64,000 bases of DNA from Thiohalophilus sp. (GTDB lineage: Bacteria; Pseudomonadota; Gammaproteobacteria; UBA6429; Thiohalophilaceae), in assembly GCF_034522235.1 (NCBI RefSeq), contig NZ_JAXHLN010000003.1, forward strand, positions 1,860,001 through 1,924,000. Reading direction: 5' to 3'. The position numbers were made by a program, and so were the translations under genes. The notes under the pieces were generated by a model, which saw only the letters and a program-made list of their open reading frames with translations, made no database searches and was not told the origin of the DNA. Shown in pieces: positions 26,806 through 36,665 of this stretch. Within the stretch, counting starts at the first letter, position 1, and each line of letters opens with the position of its first letter.

Positions 26806-27904
26806 TTATAATCCGCTTTTCAGGCTGGCCTCGACGAACTGGTTCAGATCGCCGTCGAGGACGGCCTGGGTGTTGCTGGATTCGACGCCGGTGCGCAGGT
26901 CCTTGATGCGGGACTGGTCCAGCACATAGGAGCGGATCTGGCTGCCCCAGCCGATGTCGGATTTGGAATCTTCCAGCGCCTGTCGTTCGGTGGTCTGTTT
27001 TTGCAGCTCCATCTCGTACAGCTTGGCCCGGAGCTGGTTCATCGCATGATCTTTATTCTGATGCTGGGAACGCCCGCTCTGGCACTGCACCACGATGCCG
27101 GAGGGCATGTGGGTAATGCGCACCGCCGAGTCGGTGCGGTTGACGTGCTGGCCGCCGGCGCCGGAGGCGCGGTAGGTATCGATGCGTAAATCCGCCGGGT
27201 TGATATCGACCTCGATCGACTCGTCGACTTCGGGATAAACGAACACCGAGGCAAAGGAGGTGTGACGGCGATTGCCCGAATCGAACGGCGATTTGCGCAC
27301 CAGCCGATGCACGCCGGTTTCGGTGCGCAGCCAGCCGTAGGCGTATTCACCACTGAACTTGACCGTGGCGCTTTTGATGCCGGCCACTTCGCCTTCGGAG
27401 ACTTCAATCAGTTCGGTGGTAAAGCCGGCGTTCTCACCCCAGCGCAGGTACATGCGCAACAGGATATTGGCCCAGTCCTGCGCCTCGGTGCCACCGGAGC
27501 CGGCCTGGATGTCCATAAAGGCGTTCTTGTCGTCCATCTGCCCGGAGAACATGCGCTGGAATTCGAGCTGTTCGAGGCTTTTTTCCTGGTTGTCGAGATC
27601 GGCGATGACCGAGTTGATGGCCTCTTCATCCTGTTCCTCGACCGCCATCTCCAGCAGCTCGTCGGCGTCGTCGAGCCGTTGGGTCAGTGTGGTGATGGTT
27701 TCAACGATTTTTTCCAGGCGCGCGCGTTCGCGACCCAGTTCCTGGGCATAGTCAGGCTTGTTCCAGATATCCGGGTCTTCCAGTTCCCGGGTGACCTCGT
27801 CCAGCCGTTCGGACTTGATATCGAAGTCAAAGATACCCCCTCAGGGCTTCGAGTCGCCCTTGCATGTCCTTGATACGGGTCTGGATTGCGTTGACTTCCA
27901 ACAT
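26806..27904 (-). CDS. prfB: peptide chain release factor 2, with programmed +1 frameshift
   Basis: RF2 is about 365 residues after frameshifting. The first 25 codons (start ATG at 27904, [16 protein letters not shown] ...) end at CTT followed by an in-frame TGA at 27829-27827. Shifting +1 reads GAC and continues through the rest. An AGGGGG Shine-Dalgarno-like signal lies just upstream, as in E. coli, where RF2 levels control their own synthesis. The peptidyl-hydrolysis GGQ ([16 protein letters not shown]) and the SPF stop-recognition motif ([15 protein letters not shown]) are intact. RF2 releases at UAA and UGA. Confidence 0.97.
27826..27841 (-). promoter_or_regulatory. RF2 autoregulatory frameshift site
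   Basis: On the minus strand AGGGGGTATCTTTGAC contains the internal Shine-Dalgarno-like AGGGGG, the slippery CTT codon, and TGA followed by C. The stop is codon 26, the same place as in E. coli prfB. Confidence 0.97.
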
Positions 27905-27987
27905 ATTGATAAACCACCGGAAAATGTGAGGCACGTATGATACACCAATTCCTGGATCACGACGACAGGGATCTAAACAACTGGTCC

Positions 27988-28314
27988 AAATTCATGCCCA
28001 CTTTATACCCTGGCTAATCCTGCAGGTCACGCTGGCGTTAGCCTGCGTGACCCCTCAGCCGATACGCAGATAGGTTCTGGGTCCAGGTGGAGGTGAGGCA
28101 ATCAGTTGACAGTGAGGCAGGAGCGCCTCCGGCGCGACAGGCCGTGCAACATAGAGACGTCTATCGCGGCGCAGCCGCTCCTACAGATTCGGGTCTTCCT
28201 CCCGCGTAACTCGTCCCCTGGTTTTTTTACTAAATTCGTGCCCCCTCATACTCTGGCTCATCATGCAGGTCACGCTGGCGTTAGCCTGCGTGACACCCTG
28301 CCGATACGGAGAAT
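27988..28314. repeat. two direct repeats flanking a BIME, upstream of prfB
   Basis: A unit of about 80 bases occurs twice (about 27988-28071 and 28234-28314). Each has CTGGCT, TGCAGGTCACGC and GCCGATACG, and includes a 26-bp GTCACG hairpin (28026-28051 and 28269-28294). Between them lies BIME copy 2 (28119-28182; AGGAGCG/CGCTCCT arms) and a GACGAGT-like scrap near 28199. I see no gene or tRNA in this 460-base gap. Confidence 0.75.
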
Positions 28315-28365
28315 GTCAGGTAGCGCGGCGCGCCACCGGACCTACCCCCTCTGCGGAACAGTGAT

Positions 28366-30105
28366 TCAGGCGACAGGACGCAGATAGCGTACCAGCAATT
28401 GCAGGTTGCGCTGGCCGCGGTACTCGTTGACGTCCAGCTGATAGACCAGCTCGACCCGATCCACCTCGACCGGCCAGTCGTGGTCCACGTGATTGAAGGC
28501 GATCGCGTCGAACAAGCGATCCGGGGCCTCGGGATGGCGCAATACCATTTTCAGATGATGCTCGCCGACGATGCGCCGCTGCACCAGCTCGAACTCGCCA
28601 TCGAACAGCGGCTCCTCGAAACCCTGCCCCCAGGGGCCGGCCTGGCGGATCGCCTCGGCCAGTTCCAGGGTCATCTCTTCGGCCGCCAGCGGCCCGTCGC
28701 TGAAATGCTCACCGCACAGCTCGGCGTCATCCAGGTGGCGACGCACCTCGGCATCGAAGGCGGCGGCAAACGGCTCGAAATTCTCCCGCGGCAGGCTCAG
28801 GCCGGCAGCCATGGCATGGCCGCCGAACCGGCTGATCAGATCCGGATGGCGGGTGGCGACGGCATCCAGCGCGTCGCGAATATGCAGCCCGCGCACCGAG
28901 CGGGCCGAGCCCTTGATCTCGCCATTGGCGGTAGCCGCGAAGGCGATCACCGGGCGATGCACCTGTTCCTTGACCCGCGAGGCCAGAATCCCGACCACCC
29001 CTTCGTGCCAGTTCTCGTCGAACAGGCAGAGCCCGTGCGGCAGGTTCTGCTCGTCCAGCTGCATGGCGTCCAGCAACTGCAGGGCATCCTGCTTCATCGT
29101 CGCCTCGACACCGCGCCGCTCGCGATTCAGATTGTCCAGTTGTTGCGCCAGCTCGCGCGCTTTTTGTTCATTCTCCGCCAGCAGGCATTCGATGCCGTGG
29201 GACATATCATCCATGCGCCCGGCCGCGTTGAGACGCGGGGCGATAAAAAAACCGATATCGCTGGCGCTCAGCCGCTCGGCCGTCCGCCCGGCCACTTCGA
29301 TCAACGCGCGAATCCCCGGACGCGCCTGACCGGCGCGCAGCCGCGCCAGCCCCTGCGCCACCAGGATGCGGTTGTTGCGATCCAGCGGCACCAGATCGGC
29401 CACCGTGCCCAGCGCGACCAGATCCAGGTACTGCGCCAGGTTGGGTTGTTCAATGCCCTGTTGTTCGAACCAGTCGAGCTCGCGCAATCGCGCGCGCAAG
29501 GCCATGAGCAGATAGAACATTACCCCGACGCCGGGCAGTGCCTTGCTGGGAAACGTATCGTCCGGCTGATTGGGATTGAGGATCGCCTCGGCCGCCGGTA
29601 ATTGCTCGCCGGCCAGGTGATGATCGGTGATTAACACTTTGATGCCCTGCGCGTTGGCCGCCTCCACCCCACTGAGACTGGCAATGCCGTTGTCCACGGT
29701 GATGATCAGATCCGGCTGATACTCGCGCGCCACCTCGACAATCTCGGGGGTGAGGCCATAACCGAACTTGAAGCGGTTGGGCACCAGGTAATCGATCTGT
29801 TTGAGGCCCATCGCCTGCAAGGCGGCAACGGACAGCGCGGTACTGGTCGCCCCGTCGGCATCGAAGTCCCCGACGATCAAAACCCGTTGCTGTTGTTGCA
29901 ACGCCTCGATTAACAGATCGACGGCACGATCGATATCCTTGAGCTGTTGATAGGGCAACAGCTTTTGCAACTCGTATTGCAGCTCGTCGGGATCGCGCAC
30001 TGCCCGCGCGGCAAATACCCGCGCCAGAACCGGATGCAGGTCCGCCGCCAGTGGCGGCAGCTCATCCGGCAACGGGCGGCGCCGGATATGTTGTTCAAGC
30101 GCCAT
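28366..30105 (-). CDS. recJ: single-stranded-DNA-specific exonuclease RecJ
   Basis: A 579-residue 5'-3' single-strand exonuclease of the DHH family. Motif I is VGDFDADGATSTAL (about residues 75-88), motif III is the DHH in ITDHHLAG, and the DHHA1 half carries GGHAMAAGL. It acts in RecF recombination and mismatch repair. The order recJ-prfB-lysS matches E. coli and Xanthomonas. Its start overlaps the rpfE-like stop by eleven bases. Confidence 0.96.
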   Translation of the reverse strand: MALEQHIRRRPLPDELPPLAADLHPVLARVFAARAVRDPDELQYELQKLLPYQQLKDIDRAVDLLIEALQQQQRVLIVGDFDADGATSTALSVAALQAMGLKQIDYLVPNRFKFGYGLTPEIVEVAREYQPDLIITVDNGIASLSGVEAANAQGIKVLITDHHLAGEQLPAAEAILNPNQPDDTFPSKALPGVGVMFYLLMALRARLRELDWFEQQGIEQPNLAQYLDLVALGTVADLVPLDRNNRILVAQGLARLRAGQARPGIRALIEVAGRTAERLSASDIGFFIAPRLNAAGRMDDMSHGIECLLAENEQKARELAQQLDNLNRERRGVEATMKQDALQLLDAMQLDEQNLPHGLCLFDENWHEGVVGILASRVKEQVHRPVIAFAATANGEIKGSARSVRGLHIRDALDAVATRHPDLISRFGGHAMAAGLSLPRENFEPFAAAFDAEVRRHLDDAELCGEHFSDGPLAAEEMTLELAEAIRQAGPWGQGFEEPLFDGEFELVQRRIVGEHHLKMVLRHPEAPDRLFDAIAFNHVDHDWPVEVDRVELVYQLDVNEYRGQRNLQLLVRYLRPVA

Positions 30106-31144
30106 CGCTCACCCACTTTGCCAGCGGCCGGCGGCGGCGCCACCAGCGTCGTAACATCTGTTTAGTGAATTGATAGCGCTGGCCGTTGGCCGGCAACAGC
30201 GTCAGACGCTGATAACGATTTTTCCGTAATCCTTCCAGCAAGGGTTGCAGCCACAGGTTTTGAAACTGTTCGACGGCACCCACCCAGGCGAAGGGATCCT
30301 GCTGGCGCAGGGGTTGCAGGCAATCTTCGATGTCGAGCAGGACCTCGCCATGGCAATCCTGCAGCACTGTCTCGACCGATTCGGGCAAATCCTCGCTGGC
30401 GACATCATGAAAGCGGGCCAGCGCGTCGAGCAGCCAGTCGTCAGTATAGACCTGTTGCCAGTGGACAGAGGCTGTATCAGGCTGATGGCCCCCGCCCCAC
30501 AGCCACAGGCTGTTCACCGTCAGGCGCCCTTCGGCCTCGCGTTGCTGATTGACCGGGTGATCGTACAGCAGCATCTGCACCTCGTTCATCAACCGGTGCC
30601 AGTCGGCCGCCGAGTCACCGCGCGGCAGATGGGGATTGATATCCTGCAGAAGAAGTGATGGCAAAGGCGAGGTCTGAAGTCCGGGGGTTTCGGGCAAACT
30701 CAGGTACCAGTGATGGGGTTGTCCCATGACCAGCTGCAGGCCGTCCTGGTGAAGATGCCGGTTAATACTGTCGACCAGCTGTTGCGCCTCATCGCTATCC
30801 AGACGCAATTCCTGATGACCCCGTAACACGACACTGGTCATATCCACCTGCAGATGAACCGGATCGGCACGCAGGCAATAGTTATCCAGTTGCAGCTGCT
30901 GCACCGACTGGCAAACGGCGGCGGCGGGATAATCGCCGGTTGAATCGGGCTCGATACCGAACAGCTGAAACAGGCCGGCGTAAGCGTCGTTAATCGGATC
31001 GGGTTTTATATCAGCGCGGGAGAGCGCCTGCTCCAGTACGGTGAAGTCCGGCAACTCGGCAGACGACAGTTGCGACAACACCGGTTGCGGGCCCATCAAG
31101 CCGGGGACATAGACTGTTAAATCAAGTCTTGAATCGTCAGTCAT
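30095..31144 (-). CDS. RpfE-type regulatory protein
   Basis: A 349-residue protein resembling the RpfE family known from the Xanthomonas rpf cluster, where recJ, rpfE, greA and prfB lie close together. It begins LDLTVYVPGLMGPQPV and has conserved SLWLWGGGHQPD (about residues 208-219) and LPLLR-type tracts. The family is distantly like cofactor-independent phosphoglycerate mutase domains, but catalytic function is unknown. Assignment rests on those motifs and the recJ-prfB-lysS neighbourhood. Confidence 0.75.
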   Translation of the reverse strand: MTDDSRLDLTVYVPGLMGPQPVLSQLSSAELPDFTVLEQALSRADIKPDPINDAYAGLFQLFGIEPDSTGDYPAAAVCQSVQQLQLDNYCLRADPVHLQVDMTSVVLRGHQELRLDSDEAQQLVDSINRHLHQDGLQLVMGQPHHWYLSLPETPGLQTSPLPSLLLQDINPHLPRGDSAADWHRLMNEVQMLLYDHPVNQQREAEGRLTVNSLWLWGGGHQPDTASVHWQQVYTDDWLLDALARFHDVASEDLPESVETVLQDCHGEVLLDIEDCLQPLRQQDPFAWVGAVEQFQNLWLQPLLEGLRKNRYQRLTLLPANGQRYQFTKQMLRRWWRRRRPLAKWVSDGA

Positions 31145-31230
31145 AAGTCCTGAATCTCAATTCCCAGTCGGAAGCCTGAAACCCGGGACGCAAGTCGATT
31201 TCAGACTTCCGATTTCAGACTGCCGAGTGC

Positions 31231-31249
31231 TTTATCCCATATTCGCCAG
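31231..31249. repeat. 19-bp copy of the thrC 3' end
   Basis: TTTATCCCATATTCGCCAG differs by one base from 31436-31454, the real thrC C-terminus. On the minus strand it would read LANMG-stop against the genuine LANMA-stop. The two copies bracket the repeats between them. Confidence 0.7.
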
Positions 31250-31434
31250 GGATTCGGTGCGTAGAACGCACCCTACAACTGGAAACCGGTTACGTCATGC
31301 CGGCAGCATCCAGTCCCGAACCGGGGTGCGCCCTGGATTCCGGCTCAAGGCCGGAATGACGGGAATAAGCTCCCAACACTCAGCACTCAGCACTATTTTA
31401 TCTGCCGACTGCCAACTGCCATCTGCCAACTTTG
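31250..31434. repeat. mosaic of short repeats between rpfE-like gene and thrC
   Basis: In order: a GGTGCG-TAGAA-CGCACC hairpin (about 31256-31272); the ATTCCGGC...GCCGGAAT element (31337-31357); the CAGCACT heptamers (31373-31394); and CTGCCAA heptamers (31402-31434) that end two bases before the thrC stop codon. No gene. Confidence 0.75.
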
Positions 31435-31436
31435 TT

Positions 31437-32513
31437 TTATGCCATATTCGCCAGAATCGCCTTCTTCACTTCTTCGAGTGTGGCGTCCACCGCCTGCACC
31501 GGCGTGCTTTGCTGGATCGCAATATCGGGATCTTTCAGACCATGACCGGTCAGGGTGCAGACGATCTTGCTGCCTTCGGGGATCTTGCCACTGGTGATAT
31601 CGCGCATGGCGCCCGCCAGCGAGGTGGCCGAAGCCGGTTCACAGAATACGCCTTCCTTTTCGGCCAGCAGTTTTTGCGCAGCCAGGATCTCATCGTCGGA
31701 ACATTCGTCGAACCAGCCTTTGGATTCTTCATGGACTTTCCAGGCCTTGTCCCAGCTTTGCGGATGCCCGATGCGGATCGCGGTGGCAACGGTGTCGGGA
31801 TCGTCGACCATCTTGCCGCGCATGAACGGCGCGGAGCCGCTGGCCTGGTAACCGACCATGCGTGGCAGGCTGTTGACGATGCCGTTTTCGTGATATTCGC
31901 TATAACCCATCCAGTGCGCGGTGATATTGCCGGCGTTGCCGACCGGAATACAGTGAAAGTCCGGGACACTGCCCAGCTCTTCGACAATCTCAAACGCGGC
32001 GGTCTTCTGCCCCTGCAAGCGATAGGGGTTGATGGAGTTGACAATGGTTACCGGCGCCTCGGCGCCGACTTCCTTGACCAGTTGCATCCCTTCATCGAAG
32101 TTGCCCTTGATCTGGATAACCGTAGCACCGTGCATCATTGCCTGGGCCAGCTTGCCCAGTGCGATCTTGCCGTCGGGAATCAGCACAAACGCGGTAATCC
32201 CGGCACGCGCGGCATAGGCCGCCGCTGAAGCCGACGTATTGCCGGTGGAAGCACAGATGATCGCACGGCTGCCCTCTTCCACCGCCTTGGTCACCGCCAT
32301 GGTCATGCCGCGATCCTTGAACGAACCGGTCGGATTCAGGCCTTCGTACTTGACGTAAATATCCACGTCCTTGCCCAGCGCCCTGGGAATGTTGTTCAGC
32401 CGAATCAGCGGCGTATTGCCCTCGCCCAGGCTGATGATGCGGGTGTCATCATGTACCGGCAGGCGGTCGCGGTACTTGTCAATTAAACCGGTATAACGGG
32501 TACGAAATGGCAT
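31437..32513 (-). CDS. thrC: threonine synthase
   Basis: About 358 residues. This PLP enzyme makes threonine from O-phosphohomoserine. The PLP lysine is in NPTGSFKDRGMTMAV and the phosphate loop is ASTGNTSASAAAYA. The compact length fits the class found in many gammaproteobacteria rather than the longer E. coli form. I use the ATG at 32513 (MPFRTRYTGLID) with GAGGA nine bases upstream; a TTG two codons earlier is less likely. Downstream partner of hom. Confidence 0.95.
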   Translation of the reverse strand: MPFRTRYTGLIDKYRDRLPVHDDTRIISLGEGNTPLIRLNNIPRALGKDVDIYVKYEGLNPTGSFKDRGMTMAVTKAVEEGSRAIICASTGNTSASAAAYAARAGITAFVLIPDGKIALGKLAQAMMHGATVIQIKGNFDEGMQLVKEVGAEAPVTIVNSINPYRLQGQKTAAFEIVEELGSVPDFHCIPVGNAGNITAHWMGYSEYHENGIVNSLPRMVGYQASGSAPFMRGKMVDDPDTVATAIRIGHPQSWDKAWKVHEESKGWFDECSDDEILAAQKLLAEKEGVFCEPASATSLAGAMRDITSGKIPEGSKIVCTLTGHGLKDPDIAIQQSTPVQAVDATLEEVKKAILANMA

Positions 32514-32574
32514 CTTCAAAATTCCTCAATACAGGGCATGTTCAACATTACCCATTTTAAAACAATCGACTTCA

Positions 32575-32732
32575 AACGCAGAGTTCGCGGAGTCGCAGAG
32601 ACGCGGAGGAGATAACAATGTTGAGTTCTGAATGTTGAATTTTGAATGACACAAAACATCACTATTCAAAATTCATAATTCAACATTCAAAATTATCTCT
32701 TTTGCCTCTGCGTCTCTGCGACCTCCGCGTTA
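32575..32732. repeat. composite palindromic element, copy 2 (hom/thrC)
   Basis: The best-preserved copy. Outer arms (32575-32615 and 32694-32731) are built of CGCAGAG/ACGCGGAG units and end in GAGATAA. Inner arms (32619-32648 and 32663-32694) are built of TTGAATG-type heptamers. Both pairs are inverted around a 15-base centre. It lies inside the hom-thrC transcriptional unit. Confidence 0.85.
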
Positions 32733-32742
32733 AATTCGTATT

Positions 32743-34056
32743 CTATGCCTTTAGTGACTCGACGCGGATGCGGGTGACATTGCCTTGAATCGATTTCATG
32801 GCCTCGATTTTGGCAATGGCTTCGTTCATTTTACTCTCGCGCACCACGTGAGTCAGCATGATGACGTTGGCCTTGTCGGAGCCTTCACTCGGTTCTTTCT
32901 GGATGATCGCCTCAATGCTGATATCGCGCTCGCCCAGGATACGAGTCACTTCAGCCAGCACGCCGGGTTTGTCCTCGGCCTGCAGGCGCAGATAGTAGGC
33001 GGTTTCGACCGCCTCCATGTCCAGGATCGGCAGATCGGAGATCGCATCGGGCTGGAAGGCCAGGTGCGGAACGCGGTTTTCGGGATCAGAGGTCAGCACC
33101 CGCGCCACATCGACCAGATCGGCCACCACTGCCGAGGCGGTCGGCTCATCACCCGCGCCGGCACCGTAATATAAAGTGGGTCCGACGGCGTCGCCCATCA
33201 CCAGCACGGCGTTCATCACGCCATCCACATTGGCGATCAGGCGGCGCTCGGGGATCAGGGTCGGATGCACGCGCAGCTCGACCCCCTTGTCGGTGCGCCG
33301 GGTCAGGCCCAGATGCTTGATGCGATAACCCAGCTCTTCGGCATAGGCAACATCTTCGCGGGTGATGTTACTGATGCCCTCGGTATAGGTCGCCGCGAAC
33401 TGCAACGGAATACCGAAAGCGATCGACGAGAGAATCGTCAGTTTGTGCGCCGCATCGATGCCTTCCACGTCGAAAGTGGGATCGGCCTCGGCATAACCCA
33501 GTTCCTGCGCCTCTTTCAACACATCCTCGAACTCACGGCCCTTGTCGCGCATCTCGGTGAGAATGAAGTTGCCGGTGCCGTTGATAATACCGGCCAGCCA
33601 CTGGATCTGGTTCCCGGCCAACCCTTCGCGGATCGCCTTTATAATAGGAATACCGCCGGCCACCGCCGCCTCGAAGGCGACCATGACGCCCTTTTTCTGC
33701 GCCGCGGCGAAGATTTCGTTGCCATGTTTGGCGATCAGCGCCTTGTTGGCAGTGACCACGTGCTTACCCTGCTCGATCGCCTGCATGACCAGATCTTTGG
33801 CCAGAGCGTCGCCGCCAATCAGTTCGATAACGATCTGGATATCGGGATTGCTGACCACGTCCTGCGGATCGGTGGTAAGCGTAATGCCGGTGGTGTCGCA
33901 AATGCGCGGCTTGTCCAGATCCCGTGCGGCGGCATGGGTAATGCGGATACCGCGCCCGGCGCGCCGTTCGATCTCCTCGGCATTGCGTCGCAATACATTC
34001 ACGGTCCCGCCGCCGACGGTGCCCAATCCCAATAATCCTGCTTTAACCGGTTCCAC
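32743..34056 (-). CDS. hom: homoserine dehydrogenase
   Basis: A 437-residue enzyme reducing aspartate semialdehyde to homoserine. NAD(P)-binding GLLGLGTVGGGTVNVL is at the N-terminus, the catalytic domain has IINGTGNFILTEM and a conserved lysine in DPTFDVEGIDAAHKL, and a C-terminal ACT domain (about 355-435, KPGVLAEVTRILGERDISIE) gives threonine control. Translation starts at GTG with GAGGAAG upstream. It is monofunctional, with no aspartokinase fusion. Confidence 0.96.
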   Translation of the reverse strand: MEPVKAGLLGLGTVGGGTVNVLRRNAEEIERRAGRGIRITHAAARDLDKPRICDTTGITLTTDPQDVVSNPDIQIVIELIGGDALAKDLVMQAIEQGKHVVTANKALIAKHGNEIFAAAQKKGVMVAFEAAVAGGIPIIKAIREGLAGNQIQWLAGIINGTGNFILTEMRDKGREFEDVLKEAQELGYAEADPTFDVEGIDAAHKLTILSSIAFGIPLQFAATYTEGISNITREDVAYAEELGYRIKHLGLTRRTDKGVELRVHPTLIPERRLIANVDGVMNAVLVMGDAVGPTLYYGAGAGDEPTASAVVADLVDVARVLTSDPENRVPHLAFQPDAISDLPILDMEAVETAYYLRLQAEDKPGVLAEVTRILGERDISIEAIIQKEPSEGSDKANVIMLTHVVRESKMNEAIAKIEAMKSIQGNVTRIRVESLKA

Positions 34057-34074
34057 TGACTTGCTTCCTCTTGA

Positions 34075-35283
34075 TTATTTGCCGGCCTGCTTTTTGAGAT
34101 CCTCTGGATCCTTGCGCAGCATGTCCCGGATGCCCCGAATGGCCTGCCGGGTACGGTGTTCATTTTCGATCAACCCGAAACGGACATGATCGTCACCGTA
34201 GTCACCGAAGCCGATGCCGGGCGACGCCGCCACCTTGGCTTCCTGTAACAGTAATTTTGAAAATTCCAGTGAGCCGATCTCTTTGTACTCCTCAGGGATC
34301 GGCGCCCAGACAAACATGGTGCCTTTGGGTTTTTCGATCTCCCAGCCCACGGATTTGAGCCCGTCGCACAACACATCACGACGCGAACGATAACGCTCGA
34401 CGATCTCGGTGACACAATCCTGCGGGCCTTCCAGTGCCGTAATAGACGCCACCTGGATCGGCGTGAACATGCCGTAGTCGAGATAGGATTTCATCCTTGC
34501 CAGCGCCGCCACCAGGGTCGGATTGCCGACCATGAAGCCGACCCGCCAGCCGGGCATGTTGTAACTCTTGGAGAGGGAATAAAACTCCACCGCCACATCC
34601 TTGGCGCCGTTGACCTGCAAAATCGACGGTGCCTTGTAGCCGTCGAAGACAATGTCGGCATAGGCAATATCGTGCACCACCCAGATCTGGTGCTCGCGCG
34701 CGATATCGACCACTTTTTCGAAAAACTCGAGATCGACACACTGGGTGGTCGGGTTGCCGGGGAAGTTCAGCACCAGCATCTTGGGCTTGGGCCAGGAGTC
34801 CTTGATCGCCTTCTCCAGCCCCTCGAAAAAGTCGACCCCCGGCACCAGCGGCACATGGCGAATATCGGCACCGGCAATGATAAAACCGTAAGGATGAATC
34901 GGATAGGCCGGATTGGGGACCAGTACCGCGTCGCCCGGGCCGACCGTGGCCAGCGCCAGATGGGCCAGCCCCTCCTTGGAACCGATGGTGACGATCGCCT
35001 CGGACTCGGGATCCAGCTCCACGTCGAAACGCTGCTGGTACCAGCGGCATATGGCCCGGCGCAGACGCGGAACGCCGCGCGACAGGGAGTAGCGATGGGT
35101 ATCGGGGCGCTGGGCCACCTCGACCAGCTTGTCGACGATGTGCTGCGGGGTCGGCTGATCGGGATTGCCCATGCCGAAGTCGATAATATCCTCGCCACGC
35201 GCCCGGGCCGCGGCCTTCAATTCACCAACGATATTAAAGACATACGGCGGCAGCCGTTTGATTCTCGGAAAATCGTCTATCAA
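34075..35283 (-). CDS. alaC: alanine-synthesising aminotransferase, AlaC type
   Basis: A 402-residue class I aminotransferase making alanine from pyruvate and glutamate. The N-terminal [16 protein letters not shown] and [14 protein letters not shown] are typical of AlaC (YfdZ), and the PLP lysine is in [16 protein letters not shown]. It often precedes hom and thrC in gammaproteobacteria. The start appears to be TTG at 35283; no ATG fits. Confidence 0.9.
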   Translation of the reverse strand: MIDDFPRIKRLPPYVFNIVGELKAAARARGEDIIDFGMGNPDQPTPQHIVDKLVEVAQRPDTHRYSLSRGVPRLRRAICRWYQQRFDVELDPESEAIVTIGSKEGLAHLALATVGPGDAVLVPNPAYPIHPYGFIIAGADIRHVPLVPGVDFFEGLEKAIKDSWPKPKMLVLNFPGNPTTQCVDLEFFEKVVDIAREHQIWVVHDIAYADIVFDGYKAPSILQVNGAKDVAVEFYSLSKSYNMPGWRVGFMVGNPTLVAALARMKSYLDYGMFTPIQVASITALEGPQDCVTEIVERYRSRRDVLCDGLKSVGWEIEKPKGTMFVWAPIPEEYKEIGSLEFSKLLLQEAKVAASPGIGFGDYGDDHVRFGLIENEHRTRQAIRGIRDMLRKDPEDLKKQAGK

Positions 35284-35500
35284 GTGAGCAATCCGATAAG
35301 AAAAAAGGGTTAATGACCCGGGGTTCGCGTGCCGCCCCGTCTCGTCGCAAAGCGGGTAACATTAACGGGTTCGCCGGTAGACTGTCAATGTTCCCGTAAA
35401 TTTCAGGGACTTAGCCCACGATCGGGCAGCGGACTTGACGCCGCGCCCGCCCCTGAACGAAGCTGTCGCCGCAAGCCTACTGGTCTTAACAGGAATCCGG

Positions 35501-35926
35501 ATGAAATTCAGTCTCGAACAGGTCGGCGGACTCACCATCCGCGCTTACGATACCGGACGGGTCACCGTGGTCATCCCCCCCTGGCATCCTCTGCGCGGGG
35601 TGGTGAATATCGAGCAGGACCAGGAAGGTAACGCCGAATTCAATGACAGTTTCATCATCAGCCGCGAACATCTCACCTGCGACTGGGCGCCGCAAACCTA
35701 CGATGAACTGCAGCCCGAACACCTCACCACCCTGCTCGCTTACGAACCGGAACTGATCCTGCTGGGCACCGGCGCGCAACTGCGCTTCCCCAATGGCGAG
35801 ACCATGGCGCGGGTCCAGCAAGCCGGCGTCGGCCTGGAAGTCATGGACACCGCCGCCGCCTGCCGGACTTTTAATATATTAGTGGCTGAAGGGCGCAACG
35901 TTGTCGCCGCGTTGATGATGATTTAA
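35501..35926 (+). CDS. Mth938-like domain protein
   Basis: A 141-residue single-domain protein of the Mth938/Xcc1710 (DUF498) family, related to an assembly factor of respiratory complex I. It has the pattern IISREHLTCDWAPQ and ELILLGTGAQLRFP. I start at the ATG at 35501 after AGGAATCCGG; the open frame's earlier start adds residues with no family match. Function in bacteria is not established. The 217 bases upstream to alaC show nothing I can name. Confidence 0.75.
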   Translation: MKFSLEQVGGLTIRAYDTGRVTVVIPPWHPLRGVVNIEQDQEGNAEFNDSFIISREHLTCDWAPQTYDELQPEHLTTLLAYEPELILLGTGAQLRFPNGETMARVQQAGVGLEVMDTAAACRTFNILVAEGRNVVAALMMI

Positions 35927-35934
35927 AAACATTC

Positions 35935-36181
35935 ACCGCAGAGGCGCAGAGAACACAGAGAACACAGAGAACACAGAGAACACAGAGATTAACAAGCTTA
36001 AAAACCATTGCAATTCTATATGGGAGGGACTTTCAGCCGCGACTCTCTGTGCCTGGAAAATCGTCGATACGTCACTTTCGGCGCCCATGCCTCTCGTGAC
36101 ATTTGTACTTCCCTGTGCGTCAATCGCTTCCCACAAGACAAAATCAATTATTTCTCTGTACCCTCTGGGTCTCTGCGGTAA
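35935..36181. repeat. palindromic element, GCAGAG arms with long centre
   Basis: The left arm has ACCGCAGAGGCGCAGAG followed by four 9-bp AACACAGAG units (35952-35987). The right arm (36151-36180) is its inverted form ending CTCTGCGGTA. The inner segment (about 165 bases) differs from the TTGAATG elements. It lies between convergent genes. Confidence 0.75.
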
Positions 36182-36199
36182 AGTTATTAGCACCCATAA

Positions 36200-36658
36200 T
36201 CAATTGTCTTGAGTCCCGCCGTCCAGCGCCACGAATTCACCACAGAACCGCCCGGCCACCCGCTCGTTGTATTCCAGTACTGACGCCACACTGATCCTGG
36301 CCCTGCCTTTGCGTGACAACATACGGATAAAGCGCGACCAGTCTGATACCCATTCAACGGACGCCCGCGCCGTGAATGATCCGTCAATCGGCAAATCATA
36401 GTCCATCGTATTGCGTTGAATCACCAGTCGACTCGAAAAGCCGTCGGCTCGAAGTCGGAGATGCAATAATGACCAGGCTGCCAGCGTCGCCAGCGCCGAG
36501 GCACTACCGCCAAACACCGTCTCGCGATGATTAATATTCGGCGCCAGCGGCGCGCTCAACACCACCTCATCCTGATTCGCGACCACAACCGACACCGCCA
36601 TCGCCTTCGACAGCGGGATGTGCTCGTGGAGATAGTGTTCGAGTTCATCGGGAAGCAA
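36200..36658 (-). CDS. YiiD-type thioesterase domain protein
   Basis: A 152-residue hotdog-fold protein like the C-terminal domain of YiiD: HEHIPLSKAM, APLAPNINHRETVFGGSASAL (about residues 38-58) and HLRLRADG. Such stand-alone proteins are putative acyl-CoA thioesterases with unknown substrate. The start is TTG at 36658, eight bases after AGAAGGA. That Shine-Dalgarno is part of a GTTAGAAGG junction sequence also seen at the attC-like cassette, so the neighbouring insertion may end right at this gene's leader. Confidence 0.7.
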   Translation of the reverse strand: MLPDELEHYLHEHIPLSKAMAVSVVVANQDEVVLSAPLAPNINHRETVFGGSASALATLAAWSLLHLRLRADGFSSRLVIQRNTMDYDLPIDGSFTARASVEWVSDWSRFIRMLSRKGRARISVASVLEYNERVAGRFCGEFVALDGGTQDN

Positions 36659-36665
36659 GTAAGTT

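Noticed and set aside
35284-35500. Promoter for the Mth938-like gene with TTGACG at 35433
   Set aside because: No acceptable -10 element at a normal spacing was found.
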